In this document: one piece after another, positions 1 to 7,761 of the stretch | Position numbering within the stretch: the stretch's first letter is position 1 | Layout of the letters: the number at the start of each line of letters is the position of its first letter | Source of the DNA: an uncultured Chloroflexota bacterium | GTDB lineage: Bacteria; Chloroflexota; Anaerolineae; Anaerolineales; Anaerolineaceae | Reading direction: 5' to 3' | DNA length: 64,000 bases | Assembly: GCA_902786265.1 (NCBI GenBank) | Contig: CADACE010000026.1 | Span: 1 to 64,000, forward strand | The notes under the pieces: model-generated | Databases searched by the model: none | What the model was told of the DNA's origin: nothing | What the model saw: the letters and a program-made list of their open reading frames with translations, nothing else | Program-made: the position numbers and the translations under genes

Positions 1-27
1 AAATAATTATATCATAAAGTGTAAAAA

Positions 28-52
28 AATGCGAGGTTTTCCTCGTATTTTC
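28..52 (+). terminator. Probable intrinsic terminator at the window edge
   Basis: An 8-bp stem with one wobble pair (ATGCGAGG / CCTCGTAT) closes on a TTTT loop and is followed by a short T run; A residues precede it, so it could work in both directions. It probably ends a gene lying outside the window. Confidence 0.55.
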
Positions 53-573
53 ATGACTTTTTGGTTACTATTTTATTTATCTAAGTGGCAAACTTGGGTT
101 GGGAAGGCTCCGGTCCCTGACACCTGGCACCTGAGACCCGGTACCTGCTTCCTGCTTCCTTTATTACCAGAGTGTACACCCTGAATTAAAAAAAAGAAAA
201 CCGGCAATGTTGTCCGTTGACAAAACGCAAAAATTGTGGTAGCAAAATAGAACAAACCTGGGGACAGTTCATACAGGGGCCGGTTCACATCGCCGGTTGT
301 TCGCTTATCGTCCTCAGTCATGCACGGCGATGAGAACCGTACCCCGGGGATACGGCAATGAATCAAGGAGAAAACCTCCACCGCGGGATAAAGCACCGTG
401 AACCCGGGAACAGTTCCTGACGCCGAACAATGTTATGGCCGAACAGCCCGGTCCCGGCGTCATGAACCGCTCCTCTTGACTAATCTGTTCAGCGGGATTC
501 GGCGCCGGGATCTTTTTGCCGGCCGCTGTCATGAGCTTTGTCTGATGCCGGATAATTCGGATAATATTGAAGC
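53..573. other. Intergenic stretch with repeats, no supported gene
   Basis: No convincing coding sequence is seen. Positions 112-165 hold word-like repeats built on CCTGACACCTG and GGTACCTGCTTCCTG, a type that recurs in other spacers of this window. Around 404-466 there is an imperfect inverted repeat (TGACGCCG / CGGCGTCA). Around 252-262 the motif GGGGACAGTTC resembles the palindromic family seen near 42.4 kb. Short open frames here lack ribosome sites and recognisable products. Confidence 0.5.
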
Positions 574-1161
574 ATGATCAATACAGAAGAAGTGATTCGG
601 TTTTTTGACCGCCTGGCTCCCGGGTGGGACAGCAGCATTTTTCGTAATGATGCCGTTGTTTCCGCGATTCTTGATAACGCAAAAGTCACGGAAGGGAAAG
701 ATATCCTGGATGTGGCCTGCGGGACCGGCGTACTGATCCCGGATTATCTGGACCGCAGGGTCGCTTCCGTGACCGCCATTGATATTTCCCCGAAAATGGC
801 GGAGATCGCGAGGTCAAAATTCCCGCAGCAGAATGTCACGGTGCTCTGCGGTGATGTGGAAAAAATGGATACGGAACAGCGTTTTGACTGTATCGTAGTT
901 TATAATGCCCTGCCTCATTTTCCCAACGCGGAAAATCTGATCAGACATCTTACTTCCCTGCTGAAACCGGGCGGGATCCTGACAGCCGCGCATGGGATGA
1001 GCCGGGAAAAGATCAACGATCATCATCATGAAACCGCGCAGGCTGTTTCCAATGGACTTATATCCGCGGAAGACCTTGCCGGGATTTTTTCCAAATATCT
1101 GAATGTCACAACGGTCCTCAGCACACCTCTGATGTACCAGGTCGCCGGCGAACGAAGTTAA
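574..1161 (+). CDS. Class I SAM-dependent methyltransferase
   Basis: This 195-residue protein is a small soluble class I methyltransferase. The SAM-binding motif I (LDVACGTG) lies at residues 45-52, an acidic motif II (VTAIDIS) follows the second strand, and VVYNALPHF with LKPGGIL further on matches the Methyltransf_11 pattern. The C-terminal half is short, so the substrate pocket gives no clue to the acceptor. Family members methylate small molecules, quinones or RNA. The ATG is preceded only by a weak purine stretch, but no better start exists. It stands alone, convergent with the ATPase at 1400-2806, so context does not suggest a pathway. Confidence 0.8.
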   Translation: MINTEEVIRFFDRLAPGWDSSIFRNDAVVSAILDNAKVTEGKDILDVACGTGVLIPDYLDRRVASVTAIDISPKMAEIARSKFPQQNVTVLCGDVEKMDTEQRFDCIVVYNALPHFPNAENLIRHLTSLLKPGGILTAAHGMSREKINDHHHETAQAVSNGLISAEDLAGIFSKYLNVTTVLSTPLMYQVAGERS

Positions 1162-1170
1162 TTGTAAAAG

Positions 1171-1195
1171 AGCGGCTAAATGTTGGATAGCCGCT
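1171..1195 (+). terminator. Hairpin after the methyltransferase gene
   Basis: A perfect 8-bp stem (AGCGGCTA / TAGCCGCT) with a 9-nt loop begins ten bases after the methyltransferase stop. No T run follows, so it may be a transcript-stabilising 3' hairpin rather than a true intrinsic terminator. Confidence 0.4.
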
Positions 1196-1399
1196 GATTC
1201 GAAGCAGGAAAAGACTTCTTATTATTTGAATTTGCTTCAATATTATTGATCAGGTATGCGTTTGCACAAAACCCCTTGAACTTTTTAGCAAGCACTACAC
1301 AAAAACACCCGATTTTTGCGTGTGCAGCAGTCAGGAAAATCGGACAAAAGAAGTGATTTTTTTTATTTTTATAAAAGTGGAAACATAGCTGTTTTACTT

Positions 1400-2806
1400 T
1401 CAAAAATCGTTTTGTAAAGCAGATAAGCCAGTCTGATTATTATTTCCAACGCCGAAAATTTTCCCTGCTGCCAGATCCTCCGAAAGAAAAGGCGTCTCAT
1501 ACAGTGGAAGCGTCAGCAGATTTTTGGATGGGTCATATCCCCGGTTATTGGCGGAAATCTTGATTGCAATCCCGCTGCTGTTGTGATTGCGGAATTTTTC
1601 CAGTGAATTCAGCGAGCCCCGGCCTTTCTTAACATCAATTGGTACTGCACTGCTGTTTGCTTCAACAATAAATTCTATCTCTGCGTCATTTTTTCCTCTC
1701 CAATAGTAAAGAGGAATATCTCTGGCTGCCAGTTCCAGAGCAACATAGTTTTCAAAAAAGATCCCGGCGAGCTTATTTTGACCGCTTTTGGTTAGAAAAG
1801 CGGATACACCGGCGCCACTTTGCCATGAGAACATGCCGATATCCCCAAGATACAACCGGAATAATGCGTCTTCATCAGGCATGAGCGGAAGTAGTGCGTG
1901 TTCTTTCACCTGAAATGATCGATGGATCACATGCGCCATTGTCAGCCAGTCAATCGGGGCACGGAAGTCTCTTACCTTTTTGCCGGACTCGATCAATCCC
2001 GGACTGAAGTTTTTTGATTCTCTGTTTAATTCACGGTAAATTCCTTGAAAAACATTTCTTGATCGTATCACGGATTCAGGGCTGGCTTGATACAGTTCCA
2101 TGTCAGAGAGATAATTGTCGTATAGATCTTTCAGGATCTGCTGTGATTCCAAATAATCGCGGGTCCGGATAAAAGTATCGACTGCTTCAGGCATCCCGCC
2201 AATGAGCAGAAACTGATAAAGCGCTTCCATCGCCAAATCGTGCACAGCAGGTTCAAGAGCTGTTCCGGAGGAATATGCTTCCCGGATTATGTCATAAAGC
2301 GGTTCGTTATCATTCAGCAGAAACTCATCAAAAGTCATCGGGTAAAGTGTCAGCTGGTTGATTTTTCCTACCGGAAAAAGGAACTGTTTGCTGCCTGGCC
2401 CTCTTTTGTGTGTTTCACGCTGGATCTTGATCCTTACCATGGAACCGGTCGCGATAACGGGCTGGCTCCTCAGATCCTGACAAAAATATTTCAACGATGT
2501 GATGATCGCGGGACATTCCTGTATCTCATCGAATATCAGCAGCGTTTCCGGAGTGACTGGCTGTCGTTTTACCGCAGAGATATAGCGTATGATATCATTT
2601 GGGTCAATATGCTCCGTGCAGTATTCCGTGATCTCATTTTCCACACGGAAATCAATGTATATCGAATTTTCAGGAAAATATCTTTTGGCAAAAAGATCCC
2701 TGATCAGATAAGTTTTTCCCACCTGGCGCGCACCCCAGACGACCATCGGTTTTCTGAGGGGGCTCTCCAGCCATTTTTCAAGTTTTTTGACGGCAAGTCT
2801 TTCCAT
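1400..2806 (-). CDS. AAA ATPase with DUF4143 domain (copy 1)
   Basis: This 468-residue protein belongs to the AAA_14/DUF4143 family. A Walker A motif (GARQVGKT) sits at residues 25-32 and a Walker B (LLIFDEIQ) near residue 90. A lid or winged-helix region follows, then a C-terminal DUF4143 domain with the restriction-nuclease-like signature 'YYWRGKNDAEIEFIVE...IDVKKG'. Such proteins are common in anaerobes and their biological role is not established; nuclease or defence-related functions have been suggested from the fold. Two relatives lie at 7762-8937 and 45406-46665. A phased 33-bp repeat array lies directly upstream of this gene, which may be its operator region. Confidence 0.85.
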   Translation of the reverse strand: MERLAVKKLEKWLESPLRKPMVVWGARQVGKTYLIRDLFAKRYFPENSIYIDFRVENEITEYCTEHIDPNDIIRYISAVKRQPVTPETLLIFDEIQECPAIITSLKYFCQDLRSQPVIATGSMVRIKIQRETHKRGPGSKQFLFPVGKINQLTLYPMTFDEFLLNDNEPLYDIIREAYSSGTALEPAVHDLAMEALYQFLLIGGMPEAVDTFIRTRDYLESQQILKDLYDNYLSDMELYQASPESVIRSRNVFQGIYRELNRESKNFSPGLIESGKKVRDFRAPIDWLTMAHVIHRSFQVKEHALLPLMPDEDALFRLYLGDIGMFSWQSGAGVSAFLTKSGQNKLAGIFFENYVALELAARDIPLYYWRGKNDAEIEFIVEANSSAVPIDVKKGRGSLNSLEKFRNHNSSGIAIKISANNRGYDPSKNLLTLPLYETPFLSEDLAAGKIFGVGNNNQTGLSALQNDF

Positions 2807-2810
2807 AATA

Positions 2811-2897
2811 AATTAATTGCACCTTACAGGAATTATTCTATCAAATTAAATGCACCTTTAAGGAGAATTCTAAATCGTTTTATTACACCTTTTCCCC
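2811..2897 (-). repeat. Three 33-bp phased repeats upstream of ATPase copy 1
   Basis: On the minus strand the core AAGGTGCAATTAATTT is repeated with variation (AAGGTGCATTTAATTTG, AAGGTGTAATAAAACG). The CACC of each unit falls at plus-strand positions 2820, 2853 and 2886, so the spacing is exactly 33 bp, about three helical turns. The nearest unit ends within about ten bases of the start codon. Identical phasing suggests a protein-binding array on one DNA face; autoregulation by the ATPase or a partner is an inference. Confidence 0.7.
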
Positions 2898-2997
2898 GAA
2901 ATATTGCAGCAGTCAGAAAAAAGACAGTTCTCCGCCGCAATGTACATGGCAGAAAACTGTCTCTTGTTTTAATAATATTTGATTGCGAACTGCTGCT

Positions 2998-4467
2998 TTA
3001 CGCGGTCAGGATCAGATCCTTGGCGGCTTTGACCTCGTCCATGCGGCCGAAGGGGGTGGTGAGCGGCGCGTCATGCAGGAGCTGCGGATCCTCTTCCGCT
3101 TCCTTTGCGATGGCGAGCAGGGCTTCAATGAATTCATCCAGGACCTGTTTGTTTTCGGTCTCGGTGGGTTCGATCATCAGCGCTTCATGGACGATGAGCG
3201 GGAAGTAATTCGTCGGCGGATGGAATTTGTAATCCATCAGGCGCTTGGCGATATCCAGTGCGCGGACTTCCGGCGCGTTGGGCAGCTTGCCTTCCAGTAC
3301 GAACTCGTGCATGCACGGGCGGTCGAAGGGAAGCGGATAGACCTTCTTCAGCGCTGCCATCAGGTAGTTGGCGTTCAGGGTGGCGTATTCGCTCACGCGG
3401 CGCAGGCCTTCTTCGCCTTCCATCAGGATATACACATAAGCCTTGACCATCACACCGAAGTGGCCCCAGAAGGAGCGGACCTGTCCCATGCTCTCTTCCG
3501 GCATCTTCAGACCGTACAGCGGAGGCAGTTCTTCGGTTTCTTCTTCCAGAACGCAGGCAACCGGACCCGGGATGAAATCAGCCAGGAAAGCCTTGGCGCA
3601 GATGGGGCCGGAACCCGGACCGCCGCCGCCGTGCGGGGTGGCGAAGGTCTTGTGCAGGTTGAAGTGCATCACATCAAAACCCAGATCGCCGGGGCGGGCG
3701 ATGCCCAGCAGCGCGTTCATATTGGCGCCGTCGCCGTAGACCAGACCGCCGGCCTTGTGGACCATCTCATTGACTTCGACGATGTGTTCATCGAAGAGCC
3801 CGAGGGTGTTCGGGTTGGTGATCATGATGCCTGCCAGCTCGTCGTTGCAAAGCGGAGCCAGTTTTTCCAGGTCGATGTTGCCGCGTGCGTCGGTGGGGAC
3901 CGGTTTGACGACCAGTCCGCTCATGGCGGAGGTCGCGGGATTGGTCCCGTGGGCGCTGTCCGGGATGAGCATGACCTTGCGCTTGTCATGACCCTGTGCC
4001 TGATGCCAGGCGACGATGGTCTTGACACCGCTGAATTCGCCATGGGCACCGGCAGCGGGCGTGAGCGTGCAGGCGTCCATGCCGCTGACACGCTGGAGCA
4101 TGCCCTGCAGCTCATACATCAGCAAGAGCGAGCCCTGAACCGTTTCGATCGGCTGCAGCGGATGGACGTTGACGAACCCGTCCAGGCGGCTGAGTTTTTC
4201 GTCGATCTTCGGGTTATATTTCATGGTGCAGGAGCCGAGCGGATAAAAGCCGTTGTCCAGTGAGTAGTTCAGCTCTGAAAGATTGGTGAAGTGGCGGACC
4301 ACATCCGCTTCGGAAAGCTCCGGAAGGGGCAGATCTTCACGGAGAAGCCCGGCGGGCAGTTCGGTTTCGGGAACGTCGCATTTCGGATAGCGCATCCCGC
4401 GGCGTCCGGCGGAAGAGAGTTCAAAAATCGTCTTTTGTTCGTTTCCGGTGGTCGGTTTAGTGCTCAT
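2998..4467 (-). CDS. gcvPB: Glycine dehydrogenase (decarboxylating) subunit 2
   Basis: This 489-residue protein is the PLP-binding subunit of the two-subunit P-protein of the glycine cleavage system. P-protein decarboxylates glycine and passes the aminomethyl group to the lipoyl arm of GcvH. The PLP lysine is recognisable as K273 in FNLHKTF, followed by the glycine-rich loop PHGGGGPG. Length and the N-terminal NSLDNGFYPLGSCTMKYNP-like region match the family. It is the last gene of gcvH-gcvPA-gcvPB, and its start overlaps the end of gcvPA by 11 nt, indicating translational coupling. Confidence 0.96.
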   Translation of the reverse strand: MSTKPTTGNEQKTIFELSSAGRRGMRYPKCDVPETELPAGLLREDLPLPELSEADVVRHFTNLSELNYSLDNGFYPLGSCTMKYNPKIDEKLSRLDGFVNVHPLQPIETVQGSLLLMYELQGMLQRVSGMDACTLTPAAGAHGEFSGVKTIVAWHQAQGHDKRKVMLIPDSAHGTNPATSAMSGLVVKPVPTDARGNIDLEKLAPLCNDELAGIMITNPNTLGLFDEHIVEVNEMVHKAGGLVYGDGANMNALLGIARPGDLGFDVMHFNLHKTFATPHGGGGPGSGPICAKAFLADFIPGPVACVLEEETEELPPLYGLKMPEESMGQVRSFWGHFGVMVKAYVYILMEGEEGLRRVSEYATLNANYLMAALKKVYPLPFDRPCMHEFVLEGKLPNAPEVRALDIAKRLMDYKFHPPTNYFPLIVHEALMIEPTETENKQVLDEFIEALLAIAKEAEEDPQLLHDAPLTTPFGRMDEVKAAKDLILTA

Positions 4468-5818
4468 GGTGATGATGTCCTCCCTTCAAAACCAGACAGA
4501 GATCATCGATATCCTGTTTGGAATTCATTTCGGTGACGGCAATCAGCAGGCAGTTTTCGAAGACCGGGTAGGAACCGGAAAGGTCGTAACCGCCGAGAAT
4601 GCCGTGTTCCAGCAGGTGTTCCTGCAATTCATCGACCGGTTTCGGGCATTTGACCACGAATTCATGGAAGAACGGACCCGGGTTCAGGATTTCGTAACCC
4701 TTCAGCTCGCTGATTTTCTTCGCGGCATAGTGGGCTTTGTTATAACACAGGCCCGCAACTTCGCGGAGACCTTCCTTGCCAAGCAGGCTGAGGTAGATCG
4801 CGGCGGTCAGGGCGTTCAGTCCCTGGTTGGAGCAGATGTTGGAGGTCGCCTTTTCCCGGCGGATGTGCTGTTCGCGCGCGGTCAGAGTGAGCACGTAGCT
4901 CTTTTGTCCGCGGTTGTCGACGGTCTGTCCGACGATCCGTCCGGAGACCTTGCGGATCAGTTCCTTGCGGGTGGCAAAAATGCCGAGGTACGGTCCGCCG
5001 TAGGAAAGCGGGATGCCCAGCGGCTGGCCTTCACCGACGACCACATCAGCGCCCATCTCACCCGGGGTCTTGAGCAGACCCAGCGCGATGGGGTTGACGC
5101 AGACGCAAAGCAGGGCGCCCTTGGCGTGGCAGGCTTCCGCGAGTTCGCTGAAATCGAAGATCTGGCCGAAGAAGTCAGGATACTGGACCATGACCATGGC
5201 CGTATTTTCATCTACCGCGTCGATCAGCTTCTGCGGGTTTACGTCTTCCAGACTGTTGAAGGTCGGGGAGATCATGTACATGCCGTCGAAATCGCTGAGG
5301 TAGGTGCGCATCACGGACTGGTAATGCGGATGGAGCCCCGGAGAAACGAGGATCTCCTTGCGTTTGCCGCGGAACTGGTGATAAGCGAGGATCCCCGCTT
5401 CCGCGCAGGCGGTCGCGCCGTCGTAATGAGAAGCATTGGCGCAGTCCATGCCGGTGAGGCGGGCAATGAGGCTCTGGTATTCAAAGATTCCCTGCAGGGT
5501 TCCCTGGGAGATTTCGGGCTGGTAAGGCGTATAGGCTGTGTAAAATTCCCCTCTGCTAATCAGGTTGTCGATAGCGGCCGGGATGTAATGATAATAAGCA
5601 CCGGCGCCGAGGAAACAGACCGCGTTGGAGAGGGAGAGGTTTGCTTCAGCCATTTCTTTAAGCTGAGCGGAAGCTTCCATCTCCGTCATGCCGTGGAGCA
5701 TGCCAAGCTTCGGGAAGCGGTGCTGTTCCGGGATGGCGGCGAAAAGATCTTCGATCTTCTCCACGCCGATGGATTTCAGCATTTCCTCCCGTTCGGATTC
5801 AGTGTGAGGAATAAACAT
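4457..5818 (-). CDS. gcvPA: Glycine dehydrogenase (decarboxylating) subunit 1
   Basis: This 453-residue protein is subunit 1 of the split P-protein, which pairs with GcvPB to form the active decarboxylase. It begins FIPHTESEREEML and keeps the family motifs GAGAYYHYIP and YTPYQPEISQGTLQ near residues 70-110. The catalytic lysine is in the partner subunit, as expected. The C-terminus carries a short His-rich tail (GGHHHHEH) that may be incidental. The gcvH stop and gcvPA start overlap as TAATG, so the two genes are translationally coupled. Split gcvPA/gcvPB is typical of Firmicutes, Chloroflexi and many anaerobes. Confidence 0.96.
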   Translation of the reverse strand: MFIPHTESEREEMLKSIGVEKIEDLFAAIPEQHRFPKLGMLHGMTEMEASAQLKEMAEANLSLSNAVCFLGAGAYYHYIPAAIDNLISRGEFYTAYTPYQPEISQGTLQGIFEYQSLIARLTGMDCANASHYDGATACAEAGILAYHQFRGKRKEILVSPGLHPHYQSVMRTYLSDFDGMYMISPTFNSLEDVNPQKLIDAVDENTAMVMVQYPDFFGQIFDFSELAEACHAKGALLCVCVNPIALGLLKTPGEMGADVVVGEGQPLGIPLSYGGPYLGIFATRKELIRKVSGRIVGQTVDNRGQKSYVLTLTAREQHIRREKATSNICSNQGLNALTAAIYLSLLGKEGLREVAGLCYNKAHYAAKKISELKGYEILNPGPFFHEFVVKCPKPVDELQEHLLEHGILGGYDLSGSYPVFENCLLIAVTEMNSKQDIDDLCLVLKGGHHHHEH

Positions 5819-6210
5819 TAATGCTCCCGTTCGGCACAGTATTTTTCGTAAGCGGCTGCATCCATCAAATCGGATTCGTCAACCGGACCGTCGAGTGTCA
5901 CTTTGATGAACCAGGCGGCTCCGAAAGCGTCCTTGTTGATGATTTCAGGTTCATCCGCGATTGCTTCATTGATGGCGGCAACGGTGCCGGCAACCGGGGT
6001 GTAGATATCGGAGGCTGCTTTGACGGATTCGACGGTACCGATGCAGTCACCGGCTTCGACGGATTCCCCCTCTTCAATGCTCACTTCCGCGAAGACGATG
6101 TCGGAAAGTTCGCTTTGTGCGTAGTCGGTAATGCCGATGGTGGCGGTGTCCCCTTCAATGCGGACCCATTCATCATTTTTGGAATAAAGTAAACCGGATT
6201 CGATTTTCAT
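5818..6210 (-). CDS. gcvH: Glycine cleavage system H protein
   Basis: This 130-residue protein is the lipoyl carrier of the glycine cleavage system. The lipoylation site is K64 in GTVESVKAASDIYTPV, in the usual hairpin of the lipoyl domain. The start is supported by an AAAGGAGA ribosome site. It is the first gene of the operon and a likely -10 box lies about 60 nt upstream. No gcvT (T-protein) or lpd (L-protein) is adjacent, so those parts must be encoded elsewhere. No glycine riboswitch was recognised in the short leader. Confidence 0.95.
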   Translation of the reverse strand: MKIESGLLYSKNDEWVRIEGDTATIGITDYAQSELSDIVFAEVSIEEGESVEAGDCIGTVESVKAASDIYTPVAGTVAAINEAIADEPEIINKDAFGAAWFIKVTLDGPVDESDLMDAAAYEKYCAEREH

Positions 6211-6235
6211 GTGATTTTTCTCCTTTGTTGAAAAA

Positions 6236-6273
6236 CGAAAGTTTCCTTTCGTACTAACCTCATAATAATTATA
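6236..6273 (-). promoter_or_regulatory. Probable gcv operon promoter and leader hairpin
   Basis: On the minus strand a TATAAT hexamer lies at 6268-6273, without a clear -35 box. Downstream of it in the leader, 6236-6251 forms a perfect 6-bp hairpin (CGAAAG / CTTTCG). The hairpin has no T run, so it is not a terminator. Confidence 0.4.
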
Positions 6274-6309
6274 GTAGGAAAAACGGTTTTGTGGGATGTT
6301 ATTGATTCT

Positions 6310-7194
6310 TTAATCGTTTTCATTGAGCCAGGATCTCAGGAGCCGCGAATAGCGGGGCAGGTCTTCCACATAACAGGAATGCCGGCAGGTGCGGAACAGC
6401 TCCCAGCGGGAATTGGGAATGCGGTCGAACATGGTTTTGGCAATGTATGGCGTGCAGAGGTCATTCCCGCCGCTGATGATGAGGGCCGGTTCTTTAATGG
6501 TGCAGAGCTTTTCCGTGACATTGTAATCCTTTAGGGTTCCCAGCGGGGTGAACTCATTCGGTCCCCAGCCGACCACGTAGGCTTCCCGCCCGCTGCGTTT
6601 TTCTCGGGTCAGGCATTCCGGCGCGTCTTCTCCATAAGGGCCGCCGGCATGTCGGAGCATATATTCCGCTTCCGCCGCTTTGGCTTCAGGCGCGTCATAA
6701 TTTCCGGTTTCCGCCGCGGTGCGGATGGCCTGCTGCATCTCCTCCGGAAGTTCTTTGATCATGCGGGCCTGTTCCGCGCCCCAGAGCTGGCTGGAGGGGA
6801 GTGTAGAGGAGAGGATGAGGCTTTTGATCCCCTCATGGGCGTAATTGCAGACATATTCCAGCGCCAGCATCCCGCCCCAGGACTGACCGAGCAGGTGGAT
6901 TTCTTTAAGGTTCAGCGCTTCCCGCAGCGTGATGAGCTCCTGAACCCAGGTCTCCCTTGTCCAAAGCTCCGGGTGTCCGTCCAGGTAGGAGTTCCCGCAG
7001 CCGATCTGGTCATACATGATGAACTGCCGCTCATCTTCTTCGGCGAGGGAGTCCAGCACCTCGAAATAATTATGTGTTGACCCGGGTCCGCCGTGGAGCA
7101 GCAGCGGTGTCTTTTCCGTGTACTCTTCGCCGACGATCCGGTAATACGTCTGATACCCCATAAAGGGAATATAACCTTCTGTGATCTTCATCAT
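6310..7194 (-). CDS. Proline iminopeptidase-family alpha/beta hydrolase
   Basis: This 294-residue alpha/beta hydrolase resembles proline iminopeptidases and tricorn-interacting factor F1, which remove N-terminal proline or other residues from short peptides. The oxyanion HGGPG motif is at residues 34-38 and the nucleophile S105 is in GQSWGG. A candidate acid (GGNDLCTPY) and histidine (RTCRHSCY) occur in the expected C-terminal order. The ATG at 7194 is preferred over one twelve bases upstream because GGAGGA lies just before it. No signal peptide is seen, so the protein is probably cytoplasmic. It is not part of a clear operon. Confidence 0.88.
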   Translation of the reverse strand: MMKITEGYIPFMGYQTYYRIVGEEYTEKTPLLLHGGPGSTHNYFEVLDSLAEEDERQFIMYDQIGCGNSYLDGHPELWTRETWVQELITLREALNLKEIHLLGQSWGGMLALEYVCNYAHEGIKSLILSSTLPSSQLWGAEQARMIKELPEEMQQAIRTAAETGNYDAPEAKAAEAEYMLRHAGGPYGEDAPECLTREKRSGREAYVVGWGPNEFTPLGTLKDYNVTEKLCTIKEPALIISGGNDLCTPYIAKTMFDRIPNSRWELFRTCRHSCYVEDLPRYSRLLRSWLNEND

Positions 7195-7408
7195 TTTTTC
7201 CTCCATCTTTCCCGTGTTAACAGTTGATTTTACCCGAAAAATTTTAGCTGTTTATGGGATCGGGGACTCCGGTATCGCAGGCAGAGCGCCTGTTCTGTGA
7301 AGACCGGGGATGGGACCTTATACAAACGAAAGGACAATCGCTCTTCCATTGATGCGGGAAGACAGCGATGATCCAAGGATGAGCGGCGCTGATGCTTTGA
7401 TTTGCAGC

Positions 7409-7478
7409 GGGACACCGGCACCTGATACAAGTGTCCCTGCTCCGCAGCGGTACACATTGTATCAGGTGCCGATGTCCC
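7409..7478. repeat. Long palindrome with 22-nt arms
   Basis: Arms at 7409-7430 and 7457-7478 pair over 21 of 22 positions (outer GGGACA, inner CACCTGATACAA). The stem can extend inward through GTGT / ACAC. The motif CACCTGATACAAGTGT recurs at about 50792-50810, so this is a dispersed family. There is no T run for a terminator. Confidence 0.7.
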
Positions 7479-7623
7479 TTTGGGAATTGATGCGTGGAAC
7501 GGCTCCTGCGCCGGGGCAGGTAATTAATATCATATTTGCTTTATGTGTGCAGTACGCAGCAGCAGGCAAAACAGTTTTCCTGAGGTTGTTTTATAAGCAT
7601 TCTTCAGGATAAAATGCAGCTTC

Positions 7624-7761
7624 ACTTTAGATTTTACGTATGTTAAACTTTGGATTTTAACATATGTAAACTTTAGAATTTAACGTATATTGACTTTAGG
7701 ATTTACATATGGTAAACTTTAGATTATTCAGTGTTTAAACTTTAGTATTTCCGGAGGACAT
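7624..7761 (+). repeat. Six 23-bp phased repeats upstream of ATPase copy 2
   Basis: The core ACTTTAG is found at 7624, 7647 (ACTTTGG), 7670, 7693, 7716 and 7739, an exact 23-bp period. The consensus unit is about ACTTTAGRWTTTWACRTATG. The sixth unit merges into the ribosome site CCGGAGGA, and the CATATG of the start codon matches the end of the unit. Such regular spacing next to a start codon suggests an operator array or iteron-like binding sites. Confidence 0.8.

Larger units (their letters stand above)
7207..7761. other. Intergenic region dominated by repeats
   Basis: This 555-nt gap holds a long palindrome (7409-7478) and the 23-bp array before ATPase copy 2 (7624-7761). The part from 7207 to 7400 has no supported gene. 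Some short open frames cross the palindrome in both directions but look non-coding. Confidence 0.5.

Noticed and set aside
314-532. Small minus-strand frame at the left edge
   Set aside because: No ribosome site, no domain, and it lies over a palindrome-rich spacer.
2983-5821. Long plus-strand frames across gcvPB and gcvPA
   Set aside because: They are antisense to two clear glycine dehydrogenase subunits and result from codon bias.
6211-6309. Glycine riboswitch before gcvH
   Set aside because: Only about 85 nt separate the promoter region from the gene and no conserved aptamer core is seen.
7624-7761. Possible CRISPR from regular spacing
   Set aside because: The whole 23-bp unit is repeated, with no unique spacers and no cas genes nearby.
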